From positions 124,001-188,000 of the forward strand of contig MCGO01000062.1 in NCBI GenBank assembly GCA_002104985.1: a DNA stretch of 64,000 nucleotides, given 5' to 3'. The stretch comes from Rhizoclosmatium globosum (Eukaryota > Chytridiomycota > Chytridiomycetes > Chytridiales > Chytriomycetaceae). The translations under genes and the position numbers were made by a program. Positions 1-12,080 of this stretch are shown one piece after another; the stretch's first letter is position 1, and every line of letters starts with the position of its first letter. Under the pieces are notes generated by a model. That model was given only the letters and a program-made list of their open reading frames with translations. It was not told the DNA's origin and ran no database searches.

Positions 1-352
1 AAAAAAACGCGTCTAAATATACATACCAGATTTTCATCATCGCAAACGAAAAGGTTTGAACATCTTGAGGGCCAATCAAGGAGAAGTTGTTGTGAGTTCT
101 GGTGATACTGTAACATGCACAACTGGACCATAGCCCTTCCATAGCGAACATTGTCCATAAAAGAAAGTTAAACTTGCTGAATATTCTGCGGATGAGGGAG
201 GGTTCACGTTTCGGGTTGTTGTATTCTGAGTAAGTAACGAAAACGGCGAAGGATAAGGACTCGGCGAAGGCAATGACTGAGAGTGCGGCCATGTACACAA
301 TAGCTATAATGTCTTGTGGAGTTATGTCTTTGCGAAAGCTTATGCTGGGCAT
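1..352 (-). CDS. Seven-TM family protein, N-terminal part (cut by window edge)
   Basis: First exon of a third readable member of the tandem membrane-protein family in this region. The start at 352 is the only ATG after an in-frame stop, and it gives MPS..., like the neighbouring copy. The exon encodes the family signature ITPQD, a first helix (about residues 15-38), a basic linker ending FSKFN, and a second helix with a CACYS motif. The exon ends at 27 with TG followed by GTATGT, the same intron position and phase as in the two complete copies, so the rest of the gene lies to the left of the window. No family with a known function was recognised. Conserved splice position and motif order make common descent with the next two genes secure. 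Confidence 0.7.
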   Translation of the reverse strand, partial: MPSISFRKDITPQDIIAIVYMAALSVIAFAESLSFAVFVTYSEYNNPKREPSLIRRIFSKFNFLLWTMFAMEGLWSSCACYSITRTHNNFSLIGPQDVQTFSFAMMKIWYVYLDAFF

Positions 353-442
353 CCTGTAGTTGCGAAGGTTAGGTCCTATCCACTTGTTGAGATTGACTGG
401 TGCAGATTTACACAAATTTCAATTCCATATTTAATGTCAATT

Positions 443-1550
443 CTATCCAATAAAATCATTTCTTTCAACTTTCCTGGTCAACACAGGTGAAGGTGCAAAA
501 GCAGTTTTCCTCTCTTCACTCACTTTCTGATCTTCACACCCCTTCTCTTTCTCACCGTTCTCGCTTTTTTTGTTGATCTGGATATCGATTCGCACTTTCA
601 TGAGGAACAGGGTCAAGAGAGACATGTCGAACCATACGTACACAAGGGTTTGCAAAATGTTCACCCAGGCTGCTAGCGCTTCTATGAGTCCCAACGTGAA
701 CGACGAAACAGCCGCAACACAGAACACGCTGGCCCAAATTCCATGCCTTGCTATTATTTTGAATTGTCGCTGTTGCTTGTACGCGTCATCTCCGAGGACG
801 TTGTTTTGCATGTCACTTTGGTCTTCGAACGACTCTTTTAAGTCCTTTTCTTGTTTCATCAAATATTTAGTGAACATGATCATGAGATAAATGCAAAAGA
901 ATGAAGCTGCAAAAGCACCAATCGCGGTCCAAATTCTGTTCACAGTCATCATGACGGGTATCTTTGTAATCCCTGCGATCATGTATACGATAGCTTGACC
1001 ATAGAAAATCAGAGGGGAGTACGTCACAAGTGTGGAAATAATAGCAAAACAGTGCGCAGAACTACTTCGTCGAATAATTATGTTCGAGATTGCCCATAAA
1101 CAATGCATGAAGCTGTCGTCAGCATCCATTAGTAAAACAGAATCTGTAGTGCCGCTAATCTTACCACGTCTCAACCGTCGCGGCTGCAATCGTTTGAATA
1201 GATTGAGGTACTACAGCCGCAAGGTTGTTATGAAACAAACTGATACTGTAACACGCGCAAGTGAACCAGACAAATGTCGCAAGGAACATTGCGAGGAGGA
1301 GGAGGTTATACTTGCTACACGCTTTTTTTAGAATAGATGTGTCACAGTTTGGTTTCTTGTACGCGATGTATATGGAAAATGCTGTAAAAGCGATGGCTTC
1401 AATAAGAGAGAGTATTGCGAAGACGGCTGTTGATATGACGGCTGCTTTGTCCTGTGGTGTAATGTTGGGACGCAATTCGACGCTTCTCTTGGTTTCGGCA
1501 GAGAGGGGGAGGTGAGTGTTGGTTGGTCGGCTTGAGATGAGGGAGGGCAT
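443..1550 (-). CDS. Seven-TM family protein, tandem copy A
   Basis: Two exons, 1113-1550 and 443-1112 by frame. More precisely, exon 1 is 1165-1550, a 52-bp intron is 1113-1164 (GTAAGA...TACTAAT...CAG), and exon 2 is 443-1112. The product is about 350 residues. About seven hydrophobic helices can be seen: two in exon 1 (after ITPQDKAAV and around the CACYS motif), then five in exon 2 including YSPLIFYGQA, NRIW and GLIEALAAW segments. A charged loop rich in K/E/D lies before the sixth helix, and the tail is hydrophilic and likely cytoplasmic. The start at 1550 (MPSL) is chosen because it matches the start of the partial copy upstream. The layout is that of a GPCR-like or small transporter-like protein, but no DRY, NPxxY or other diagnostic motif was seen. 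The function is unknown. Confidence 0.75.
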
Positions 1551-1690
1551 TCTTTTCTTTGGTCTACAATTCAATCAAGGAATCCTTAAAATTTCTAATG
1601 CATGTTTGCTTTTGATGAAGGGTTTTCATTACTTCTCACTTGTAATTTATCACTGTATCGCTGCAAGATAATTGTTTGTTACATCAGCCA

Positions 1691-2854
1691 TCAAACATTT
1701 TCAGATTTGCCAATAAAACTAGTTGTGCGGCCCAGCGTTGTGACTCGAACTCCTGTCACAGCTGGCTCCGTCGACGTAACGGACCTTTTTTCCCCACTCA
1801 ATTGTGGCTCTCCAGATCCCACTTTATCACTATCATCATTCCCACGATTCTTTCGAACGTCTAGCTGCACCTTCATAACAAACAATATTATGAGCGCGAC
1901 ATTTAACCAAGCGTAAACAAGCATATGAAAAACGTTTTCCCATGCAGCGAATTTCTCGATGAGACCCACCACAAATGAAATAATTGCTGCACAGGTGGAA
2001 AAACTTGCCCAGATGCCGTACCTCGCAATCGTTTTGAATCGTCGCTGTTGGTTTCGAGACTCTTGACCTACAACACTCGAAGTTCGTTTAAGCTTTGTTT
2101 TTTGGGGTTTGGAGTCTTTGGTAGAGAAAGAATCTTCGAGGTCTTTCTCTTGCTTCATCAAGTATATTGAAAATAAGGCCATGAGGTATATGCAAAAGAC
2201 TGATTCAGCTGATCCTGCTACGGCTGTCCATATTCTATTGACTGTGATCATAACTGGGAAGTTTGTAATAGCGGCGATAATATACGCAATAGCCTGACCA
2301 TAAAAAATGAATGGAGACAGGGAAACTAGAGTAGACATGGCTGTGAAGAACCGCTTGCTACTGTTACGTTTCATAATCCCAAACGAAATGGCCCAAGAAT
2401 AATGCATAAAACTGATTCAATTATGAGCAACAATACATTACTCCCAAATTATTACGTACCACGTTTCAGCTGTTGAAGACGCAAGTGTTTGTATAGATTG
2501 AGGAACTGCTAAAGCCAAATTATTGTGGAATAAACTGACACCATAGCACGCACAAGTAGACCAAATAAAGGACATGATAAACATGGTCAGAAGCAGTGTG
2601 TTGAACTTGCTACACGCGGTTTTAAGGATTGAACTATTATGGTTTGGTTTCTTTGATGCAATGTAGATTGAAAAGGCTGCAAAGGTGAAAGCTTCAAAAA
2701 GTGACAACGCAGCGAGGATCGCTGTTGATATGATGGCGCCTTTGTCTTCAGAGGTGATGTTTGGTCGGAAGCCAAAGCCGCGTTTGATGTGAATCATATG
2801 ATGTAAGCTGAAAAGACAATCTTTGAGACGCGTTTTTTTGTGTGGGTGGAGCAT
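1691..2854 (-). CDS. Seven-TM family protein, tandem copy B
   Basis: Paralogue of copy A, in the same orientation about 140 bp away. Exon 1 is 2460-2854, the intron is 2412-2459 (48 bp, GTACGT...CAG) and exon 2 is 1691-2411. The intron sits at the identical codon as in copy A: TG|Y before the FMH motif. Shared blocks include NITSEDK (NITPQDK in A), KKPNH/SILK, CACYGVSLFHNNLA, SPFIFYGQAIAYI, NRIWTAV and GLIEKFAAWENV. The start is uncertain: ATG at 2854 adds a basic leader, while ATG at 2797 would begin closer to the conserved region. The cytoplasmic tail differs from copy A, being rich in G/S/D, and carries few shared residues. Membrane location is inferred from the helices; the ligand or substrate is unknown. 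Confidence 0.75.
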
Positions 2855-2999
2855 TGAAAGGATTTGCAACCATTTTTCCGATAAAGGCTTCTCACTGCGT
2901 TCCAGAATTCCGATAATTGAAACAGATAGATAAATTCTTTATTGCATTGGTTTGATGAAGTCAAATTGGAGCGAAAACTTTTTGAGTGGGTGTTTAATG

Positions 3000-3427
3000 G
3001 TTGTCGTCGTCTGAATCACATTTCCCATATGCCTGGCTTTTCGATAAGACTCAGTACGAAGAACATAACTGCTGCAAATCTAAAAAGGAGATCCCTCCCG
3101 CACTATGGTTTTTAATCGTCGCACCTATTCTTGCTTGTTCTAAACTGCATAATCCAGAACGAAAAGTACCCAAGAACAGTATGGAATGCTTTTTTCATTT
3201 TCAGTAATGAAAAATCATGAAGTGATCAGAAGCAAAATGTTGAACTTGCTGCACACTTTCTTGAGAATGGAGACTTCACGGTCTGGATTGTGGTATTCCG
3301 AAAAGGTTGCATATGAAGCCAAACCAACTGCCTCCGTGAGCGATACTGCCGCCAAAAGCAGGAAACAAATGAGTGCAGCTTCGTCTTGTGGAGTAATATC
3401 TTGGCGGATGTGGAGCCATGTAATCAT
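3000..3427 (-). pseudogene. Decayed fourth copy of the seven-TM family
   Basis: The 5' part (3427 to about 3215) still reads ITPQDEAAL, a first helix, an SILKKVCSKFN linker and the start of helix 2, then hits a stop. About 130 bases further along, in another frame, a block near 3010-3070 reads FAAV...LSLIEKPGIWEM. This matches the GLIEKFAAWEN block that lies close to helix 6 in copies A and B. Helices 3-5 and the tail are missing or unreadable. The fragment is therefore a deleted and frameshifted paralogue. It has the same orientation as the other three and lies at the upstream end of the array. Confidence 0.7.
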
Positions 3428-3604
3428 CTAGTTGATTATCAAGAGTATCTTGGGTAAGATTTACGAAACTATCGAGCCACATGAGCAAATAGAACATTGA
3501 TAAAGTTGAAAAGGAACAAATGAGTGCATTATTTCATGATTATCCCCGCCAACCCACACCACGCCTTATATATCGTCATCCCTCCAGCCCAACGAACGCA
3601 TCAC

Positions 3605-4641
3605 TTAGTATGAGCAACAGCTGTTCGTGCTCTTTGCAGTCTTGTAGAACATTTTAGATTGGGATGAGAGTTGGTCGGAACGTTGGACCAAGTCGTCGAG
3701 GACTTCACCTCTGTTCAAAAGAGATTCCATAGTTTTGTGCTACGCGATTGTTAATGTTAGTATTGGGAGTTGGTAGAGATGATTGGTAATAAGGGGTTTG
3801 CTCTCTGTACGAGGAACGGCCCCCGCCGTCTCGTCATCTCGCCACAATTCACCATAACCCAGCAATGATCTATTCTCGCTTGCAAGACGCTCGCCATTCA
3901 TTTAGCCCAGCTTCCTCCCACAGATGACTTCCACTCTTCGAACAACCACAGTTCATTCAGCCCAGTCCAGCCCAAACAAGCACATCCAGTCCATTAGAAC
4001 AAATGCGGCGCAAGCTCATGCCCTCACCAGAACAATCTTGGTTTCGTCCAAATCCCTCTGGACTCTCAACAAAGGATCAGCAGCATGTGGGTCCTGGTAT
4101 TTGACCAATTGCTGCTTCAACTCTGGGTAAACGGCGGCAGTAGTGCCAGGGTTCATTCCGGCCCATTGAGAGGCAGGGAACTTTGAAGAGAACTCTTCGA
4201 GGATCTTGTTGACGATTGTGAAGGCGGAACGGGTAGGGTATTCAATGTCTGTGACGATAACTCCAGCAAGACCATCTCCGCGAACGTAAACGTGGCCGAC
4301 GTAGGCTATTTGAGGGTTGCGACAGAGGTGATTTGAGGGAGGGGGTCAAGTCAATATTGGGTGCAGGAGCATTGTCTGGTTGCGATGCTGTCAAACTCAC
4401 TTCCTTGTTCCTCAATCTTTTGTCGCTGTCCACGCTGAGTTCTCTCAACGGCCGTTTTGATGAAGAAGCCCAGGAACTCTTGGACGCTTTCAAGGACGAG
4501 AGAGATCAGTAAATTGGCCAGACACCGACAAGTGCCGCCTCACCTTCCTCGCTGGAAGTAGTTGAAGGTGGTCAAGTCGTGTTCGGCGGCGAGGATTCGG
4601 CCGCTGTTGTCGGCGACGGCAATTGAGAAGACCTTGGGCAT
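3605..4641 (-). CDS. YKT6: YKT6-type R-SNARE
   Basis: Four exons: 4544-4641, 4401-4486, 4028-4305 and 3605-3739. Lengths sum to 597 nt, or 198 residues, the same length as human YKT6. The N-terminal longin domain begins [11 protein letters not shown] and includes the FNYFQRGSVQEF and [12 protein letters not shown] segments. It is followed by [10 protein letters not shown], the LDETK start of the SNARE helix, and [16 protein letters not shown] with the zero-layer arginine of R-SNAREs. YKT6 has no transmembrane helix; in known orthologues it is anchored by C-terminal lipidation and acts in Golgi, vacuole and autophagosome fusion. Here the protein ends SCCSY rather than the usual CCAIM-type box. 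The last intron (288 bp) is unusually long for this window. The gene is divergent from the tyrosyl-tRNA synthetase. Confidence 0.93.
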
Positions 4642-4893
4642 TGTTGGTTACTGGTTGGGTTTGGGGCAAAGTTTTGTGGGAGCCCCCTTCCACGTTACAT
4701 CACATGTGTTATACTGATCATTGTATTGGATCAATAAATATGGAATAATGGTTTAATGCATTAAAGGTGAAAGGGGTGACAGGGATGAAATCACTGATTT
4801 CCCTTCAAAAAGTTCATGTCAGACTACTTGTGGTCAGGTTGGGGTTGGACACACGCAGACAGAGACAAAACTACAGCGCAAACTACTTCGCAA
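4642..4893. promoter_or_regulatory. Shared divergent promoter region of YKT6 and TyrRS
   Basis: A 252-bp gap lies between the two start codons, so it must hold both 5' leaders and core promoters. An A/T-rich stretch around 4700-4780 is visible. I see no convincing TATA box or other named site. Confidence 0.4.
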
Positions 4894-6887
4894 ATGGCTG
4901 AAACTCGTGAGTACTTTGAATGTGTTCCAATGCCATGCACTAACTATCATGCAGAAAACAAGATGACTCCAGACGAAAAGTAAACATCCTTCGTCCTATC
5001 CATTCAGCAGCTAATCGATGCCGTCTATAGATTCAACCTTATTACCCGTAACTTGCAAGAGTACCTTGGAGGGGATGAAATGAAGAAGATCCTCCAAGAA
5101 AGGTTCGGAAAGGGTCTTTGCGTTTTTGATGAGGGACTGATGTATCTGGATCCAGAGACATCAAGGTTTACTGGGGAACTGCTACAACTGGAAAGCCTCA
5201 CATTGGTTACTTTGTGCCGGTGCGTTTCGTTGACGAATGCTTTCAATCGATAATTGACCCAACCCCTTTATCACAAACAGATGACCAAGTTGGCTGACTT
5301 CTTAAAGGCTGGATGTCACGTACGCTATTTCAATATATATCGTCGAAACAACACGGGCTTAATCTTTTACCTCTCCAGGTCACTGTCCTCTTTGCAGACC
5401 TCCATGCATTCTTGGACAACATGAAGGCCCCTTGGGAACTCCTCCGTCTCCGTACAAAGTACTACGAAGCTGCCATCAAAGCGATGCTTACAAGCATCGG
5501 TGTTCCCATCGACAAACTCAAGTTTGTGGTTGGTTCATCTTACCAGCTTTCTGAAAAGTACACTTTGGACGTCTACAAGATGCTTGCAATGGTTACTGAG
5601 CACGATGCAAAGAAAGCTGGTGCTGAAGTCGTGAAGCAGGTTGAATCCCCTTTGATGTCCGGTGCGTTAGCTTCGTTCTTTCCATCGTAAACTCAATGGA
5701 TTTGCGATGTAGGTCTCGTTTACCCTCTCCTCCAAGCTCTTGATGAAGAATACCTTGACGTTGACGTTCAGTTCGGAGGAGTCGACCAACGAAAGATCTT
5801 TACCTTTGCCGAAAAGTACATGCCACACTTGGGCTACAAGAAGCGTGGTCACTTGATGAACGTGATGCTCGGTGGTCTCTCTGGCTCCAAAATGTCTTCA
5901 TCTGAGCCAGACTCGAAAATTGACCTCCTTGACGACGAAAAGTCTATCCGAAAGAAGCTTGCCAAGGCATTCTGTGAAGAAGGAAACGTCGACGACAACC
6001 CAATCTTGTCATTCTTGAAGATTGTTATTTTCCCACTCATGAGTTTGAAGGGCGAGAACACTTTCGTCATCAAGAGAGCCGAAAAGTTTGGAGGCGATAT
6101 TCAGTTTGTTGGATTTGACGCTGTCTTTGAGGCTTTCAAGGAGAAGCGATTGCACCCTGCTGACTTAAAGAGCGGTGCCTCTGACGCGCTTTGTGCCTTG
6201 TTGGCTCCTATCCGCAAAATCTTCGAAGATCCGGCTCTCATCGAATTGACAAACCAAGCTTACCCACCTGCCGATAAAAAGGCAGCCGCCGCTGCTGGTG
6301 GTGCAAAGAAGGAGAAGAAAGCCGCTGGATCAGAGCCATCCTCCCCAGCTCCAAAGAAGCAACCGGCCCCAGCTGCTGAAGACGACAACGCGTCCATCAT
6401 CTCCAAGCTCGACATTGTTGTTGGAAAGATTGTCGAAGTTGGTCCCCACCCAGACGCTGACTCCCTCTACGTTGAGAAGATCGAGTGCGGTGAGGCTCAA
6501 CCACGAACTGTCGTTTCCGGGCTCCGCAAGTACATGACTGTGGAGCAGATGCAGAACCGCCATGTTTTGATTCTCAAGAACTTGAAGCCTGCCAAGATGC
6601 GTGGGGTTGAGTCTCAGGCAATGGTGCTTTGCGCAAGTAATGCTGAGGGTACTGTTGTGGAGTTCTTGGAGCCACCTGCTGGAAGCGTCGCTGGTGACCG
6701 TGTTTTCTTTGAAGGACATGAAGGAACACCAGAGGCGCAGTTAAACCCAAAGAAGAAGGTTTGGGAAACAGTTCAGCCGGATTTTAAGACAAGGGAGGAT
6801 CGTGTTGCTGTTTGGGGATCTGTAGAGTTCAGGACTTCAAAGGGGCTTATCAAGGCTACTTCTCTTGTTGGAGCCAATATTAAGTAA
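4894..6887 (+). CDS. YARS1: Cytosolic tyrosyl-tRNA synthetase with EMAP-II-like C-terminal domain
   Basis: Seven exons: 4894-4906, 4955-4979, 5031-5102, 5156-5219, 5281-5319, 5379-5661 and 5713-6887. Phases close exactly and give 556 residues. The class I catalytic domain carries the HIGH-type motif KPHIGY in the [17 protein letters not shown] segment, then [19 protein letters not shown] and the KMSKS loop GSKMSSS. It charges tRNA-Tyr with tyrosine in the cytosol. After a lysine/alanine/proline-rich linker (about residues 355-395) comes an OB-fold tRNA-binding domain of the EMAP-II/Arc1p type. That domain shows [25 protein letters not shown], a TVVSGL motif and [10 protein letters not shown]. 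This layout is that of animal TyrRS; yeast TyrRS lacks the extra domain. Exon 4 is placed so that the reading passes QERDIKVYW. Confidence 0.96.
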
Positions 6888-8721
6888 ATCATTATTTTGA
6901 GAGTCTTGTAGAGGTTGTGATTTGTAATAAAGATCTTGCCTTTGAAAAGATGTGGTTTAAAGAATTGAATTGAAGATTATCAATTTTTAGTCTACTTGAT
7001 TCTTTTAACTTGGAAATCCAGAGCCTGATCACTGCTTCAATACTGGAATTGGATGACAAGCCTCAGGCTTGGGACAAGCAGATAAAGGAACAAAACTTTA
7101 TTGCAAGAAAAAGCTCTCATTAACTTCAACAACAATATAGTTTGTCCCAGCCTCCTCCCCGCTTGTATGGACATCTAAGTAGTTTTTAGCTCGCCATGCT
7201 TTTTCTTCAAGTTGTGGTATCTGCATCTGCCAAATGTTGCAAACCTATGAGAAATACAGTCACACCTTGAGCATCAATGTGTCTTCGTGAATTTTCAACT
7301 CAGAATCCTGTGAAAGGCCTTCAGATGTTAAAAATACACCCACTCCTGCCTATTGGTCAATTGCCTGAATGAGGGCATTGATATAACTTTCAACTCAAAC
7401 TCCTTGTATAAGAGGGCACCAAATGCTTGACAGTGGCAGCTGCAAGGACAACTGATGCATATCCGGAACCCACGTCCAGGAGCCAAAAAGGGTCATATGA
7501 GCTCGTTTCGCCGCATTGATCAACAGGTATTGCGAAGGTGTGGTCGATATCAATGAATATGCATTGCTCAAATGTGTCATGAGTGGCAATGGAAATCATT
7601 GGAGTGTTGCCTGACAGTTTGTAGAGTGTATTTTACTTTTGATATGATATCTTTGATACTTTCAACTTACTGCCCCATTTTGATTCAACTTTCACTTTAA
7701 GTTTTTCAAGGGGTCCATAAAATAAGTATTCCATCAGTACCTTGAAAAACAACAAATAAAGCAACTGCCCAACAACTATATAAATAAAAATTCAATGAAA
7801 CCACCATTGTGATACAACAAGAATCAAAAAGAATTTTCTGGCTCACACTCTCATTCAGTCAAACAGTATCATCTATACTTCTGTGTTGGGACAGTGTGAA
7901 GTATTACTAATTTGATTTTACATTATTAAGCAAAAAAAGAGACAAGTGTCTAAAATACCCGACAGGTTGTAGTGTCATTTATGCAGCCATCCAGAACTAC
8001 CACCATAGCAGAATACTTGGAATAACTTGTGTTTGTTCTTGATTTAATTAGCACTTTTTTTGATTTCTCTAGGAGCCTAGCCAGCATCACGCCCCAGCTT
8101 TAACTGGGTTTTCCAAAGCTATTTAACAAACAACATTGATGGGATTGGAGCCTATCTCTTACCTCTTCAAAAAAGGACCACCTATTTCCAAGATACAGCT
8201 TGCTTAAACACCTTTGGTGGTGAAATTTCTATTCTACACGAGAGGGGATTAGTTACTGCAGAGGAGAAACCAAAAAGGAAGTGTGGAGCAGGCACTTACC
8301 TCCCTCAGCACCATTTGACTACTGTGCTGTGAATCTCCTGCAACACCAACCAGACTTCTTGGAGCAGAAAGACATGCTGGAATTGGCATTCCATGGGACC
8401 AAGCACATCTTTGATACGCTTTAAAAGTTCCATCCAGAGTTCAATGTGATTGAAAATTTTGGGGTGCCTGCAAGTGCTACACCTGTGAAAATTGCAACTA
8501 CTTGTTACCAGGTATGCAAAAAAGTGGGTCTTAATCTTATAAAACAGTATTTTCAGCGATGATTCAGGGTTATGAATGTTACTGGCAGGGGCATTCCTTT
8601 GAAATGGCAGAATATGCTGTGAAAAGTACAAGGAACAAGGGACACTGCGGGATACCTCCTGAGTTATTTAAAATCAATTTGTTTAATAAATAAGAGAGGT
8701 TTTTGACCACCTTAAATGACT
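6888..8721. other. Gene-free stretch with repeat remnants
   Basis: About 1.8 kb without a supportable gene. The first 200 bases are the 3' end of the TyrRS transcript. From about 7580 to 7870 the DNA matches 18478-18795 (repeat family copy 1, listed separately). A short hairpin-bearing motif at 8071-8115 recurs at 35360-35405. Short ORFs on both strands show no recognisable protein. Confidence 0.5.
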
Positions 8722-11700
8722 TCAGATGCAAGCTACTGTATTCCACATGCAACACTCAATGAATGCATCAAGATGGTCGGGAAGAGAAATTGGTGACAAC
8801 AGCCATAAAAATGATGACGTAGTTACAACATGCAAATTTCTGTACCCACACCACTGCATCCAAACCAGAGAGCAAGCCTTAAAGTGGAAGGGTTCAATCA
8901 TTTCCATCCATCACCCATCCATCACAAAATTCTGGAACGTTCTTTCCCCATCCCTCAGTGTGATAAGACTAGCGTCAAGTCCATCAATGCATTGCTTTGC
9001 ATGGTTTGCTGAATAGTCAAAGACCCACAGTTCTCGCTTTGTGGGATGCAGTGTTTCAAACAAGGTAATTGCTGCCCTTGTTTGCTCTTCCAAATGCTCC
9101 CAGTACCAGTAGCCATCTGAATTCTTCCCTTTCTCAATACAAACTTTGTGGAAGAGTTCTGGATTCACCAGGGTGAACATAATTTTCTGTGGCCAATGTT
9201 CAGTGATGGAGCGGAGAACTGATTGTGGTTTAGGATCATCCATGTCACTGTCGTCCTCAAACACAATAATCTCATTGTCTCCCTCTGTTTCTTGTGCATC
9301 TGAATTGTCTACATAAATTTGATCTTTCATAAAGACATTAGTTTCATGTAAATAAAGGAAGTCAGTGTCCAACTTCAATCAAGTCCTCATCTTCGTCCTT
9401 GTTTTGGGCCTCAGTCTCAACCGTTATGGCTTCCTTAATTTCTCTTTTCAATTTTTTAGCTACGCTGGCAACCTGTGATGCTTCCTTGTATTTGTGTTTG
9501 TTGTTTGTGTTGAAAGGTTGTGTTTGACATCTGCTCAATGTTAGCCAAATGCCGCCACAAAGTGAGCTCAATAGTGCCAAATTTGATATCAGAATAGTCA
9601 AACCCATAAAGGTGGGGTGGATAAATAGTATTAGGCCTATCACAGGCTTTATGGTGGCCAAGCCTCCTCTTTCCCTTAATAAAATATCAAACTTTAACCT
9701 GCTTCTTCTCTCTCCTGCAACACCTAGTCAACCCAAACTCTCCGGTTCTAGACTAAGAAGCACCTGCTCTTTCAAGGAGCTACTGTAGTAATGTTGGCCA
9801 AGGCTGCAGTATTTGAATTGGAGACATATAATTATCTTGACAATTGCTGTTGCTGTTGACATGACTTTCTTGCGAGCCAATGAACAAACCAAGAACCGAA
9901 CCAAGTCCCAACCAAAATATTCTGTCTGTCCATTAACAAGTTCAAGACGTCTTCCCAAACCACTTCTATCACCATGCTCTTTGGTGTGCTTACTTTTTAG
10001 TCTTGGGCTATAAAAACCCTTGTGCTCAACTCTGTCAGTATGAACTGATTCACAAACAAATTCAGCCAGCAAGAAGCGCGCATCCTTCCCCGTGCTGTGG
10101 AGATTGGGACAGGAGAATAATCATCTGCTGTGAATACCGCCCAGATAATCAGAACAATATGCACAGCTAAAGATTCACGCATCACAACAATATTTGTGTT
10201 GGAAGCAAGCCAGTCCTTGGCAATTTTAACAGCATTTTGATTCGATCACTTGGGAGATGAAATTGAAAATTTTGAAGGCAAAAGACACATTTAGCAACAC
10301 AATTCCAATCTTCTTTCAATCATTCTCTCACCTAAAAAATGCCATCCCAAGAATGGTTGAGCCAACTAGGCCTCATAGTGAATTGTGCTGCTCCTCTGAT
10401 CAATCTGTCCAGCTTTCTTTTTGACGTAATTGCCGAGTTTGGTGTGAAACCTTCACGCAACCATAATTTTATGGTTGCCTCAAAGACTTCCATATTTTGC
10501 GTCAAGTCTATCGTGAAAATCAGGCCAACCATTACCTAGTTTTCAAAGCCATTACTCAAAGCATCCAAGTAAAGTTGCAATGGGACCCATTTGTAACAAG
10601 CAACCAACGAGTACGAATAGATAGATGTAAATAATAAATGTCTGTAGCCGTTGATGCTTGTATATAATAAAAATAGATTCGATTTCTATTGTTCCCAATG
10701 GTAGTATGACGACTAGCAATGGGTTAAGATGGGCAATGGTGTGTTGGCGTTCCTAATTCTTTTAGTCGAGTCAGCGAACTTAAACTCGGTAGCAGTGGTG
10801 TATTGAATGAGAGGGAGAAACATGAGGATCGCAACGAATAAGAAAAACGCCGATAAGGAAACAAGAACCCAATGAACAACACTCCACCTAATTAAGAGCA
10901 GCACAACGCTTAAGATAAGAAACTTCGGAGAAAGAAAAAAAGAAAGTAAAAAATGGGAAAAGCAAAAAAGAAGAAAATCCCGACAATTCCCCATTATCCC
11001 TCACATAGGGTCCAAATTGGATGAACACGCGCCTGAGCACCCACCCATCAAAACAAGGTGAGAATTATTTGACTCGGTAATACCGATAGTTGCTTGTTTA
11101 TTTGAAGCTTATAACACTTGCATTGTATTGTTGATCGAATTATTTATTGAATAAACCATACTCATCAACTTTGTGTTGCTGATAATCTAGGGTTAAAAAA
11201 TCCATTTTAAGCTTGAAGCACAAAGATGTTGAACAACTGGGCCTTGTCAAAATAACTGACAATGCAGAGCAGTTACAACCCTTTCCTTTAGGCAGGCAGC
11301 AGAAAGATTTATGAAGGCTAATGGCAGTGAAACCATTAGTATAAATTAAAAATTGAAAGCCAGAAACTGACTATGTAACTTGCCATGAATCTTAAAAAAA
11401 CAAAGAAATGAAACAAAAGGTCTGGATTTGATTTTTCCCACCCACATTGCAATTCCATATCCTTGTTTGTGTTGCAATCATCTAATCTTTGGTTTTCTTG
11501 ACTCCCTTACTTCCTCATCTTACTTATCTTCCTCACCATTATCACCATCCTCATCATCCTCATTGTCTTCATCACATTACAATCATCATCAATGTCACAA
11601 GACTCTCCCCTCTCCCAACGCCCCCATTCAGCTTACATATCAGCAAAATGCTTTGGTTTTGCTGCTTCCTTCTCTGCATCAATGTTAACATGATTCCATC

Positions 11701-12080
11701 CATTTGGTGGCTGCCAAGGGCTGATCTGCTGTGAATCAAGGAGAAGGGATGGTGATGGGAGTACAAGGTTGTGGAACAGGTTGACATACTTTTTGACGCT
11801 TTGAGAATGCATGCATTTTGGCATCAACTTTGACTGTACTTTTTTTCAGCCCTCTTTGCCTCTGCTGATTGTCTTGCCATTGATGCTTCAACTCAAAACT
11901 CATTGTTCTATGTTTCTCTTCAAATATTTCAAGGGGTTCATATATCCAGGTTGATAGCTGTGAAGATGTCAGTACCTTAAAAACAAAATGAAAAAAGTGG
12001 CCAACAACTATATGAATAAAAATACCGTCCTGACTGAAGATTCCCGGACAAGAAACTAGGAACTCTTTTGAAAACATCTG
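7580..12080. repeat. Dispersed repeat family, copy 1 (4.5 kb, diverged)
   Basis: Several blocks match copy 2 (18478-21130) in the same order and orientation: 7580-7870 with 18478-18795, about 9860-10190 with 19140-19465, 10440-10570 with 19845-19960, 11100-11280 with 19970-20150, and 11300-11900 with 20500-21130. Identity by eye is roughly 80%, with many indels. Between the first two blocks, copy 1 holds extra DNA that includes a broken transposase (8722-9661), so the element is composite or nested. No terminal repeats were found. In the last block the minus strand carries a frameshifted version of the 3' end of the coiled-coil gene at 20686-22924. Confidence 0.65.
8722..9661 (-). pseudogene. 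Broken DDE-type transposase
   Basis: Three minus-strand frames must be joined to read it: 9362-9661 (a hydrophobic stretch, then an acidic, lysine-rich segment), 8911-9378, and the continuation to about 8722. The middle part contains GYWYWEHL...LFETLHP followed by LWVFDYSANHAKQCIDGLDA and LRDG...VMDGW. This is the layout of a large fungal transposase core in which a catalytic aspartate lies in D-x-S-x-N-H and is followed by a conserved RDGW. The upstream catalytic residues are not readable and the start is lost. It lies inside dispersed repeat copy 1. The assignment rests on the DxSANH and RDGW motifs; the exact superfamily is not certain. Confidence 0.5.

Noticed and set aside
3924..4130. 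Plus-strand ORF of 68 codons
   Set aside because: Antisense to the last YKT6 intron and exon 3.
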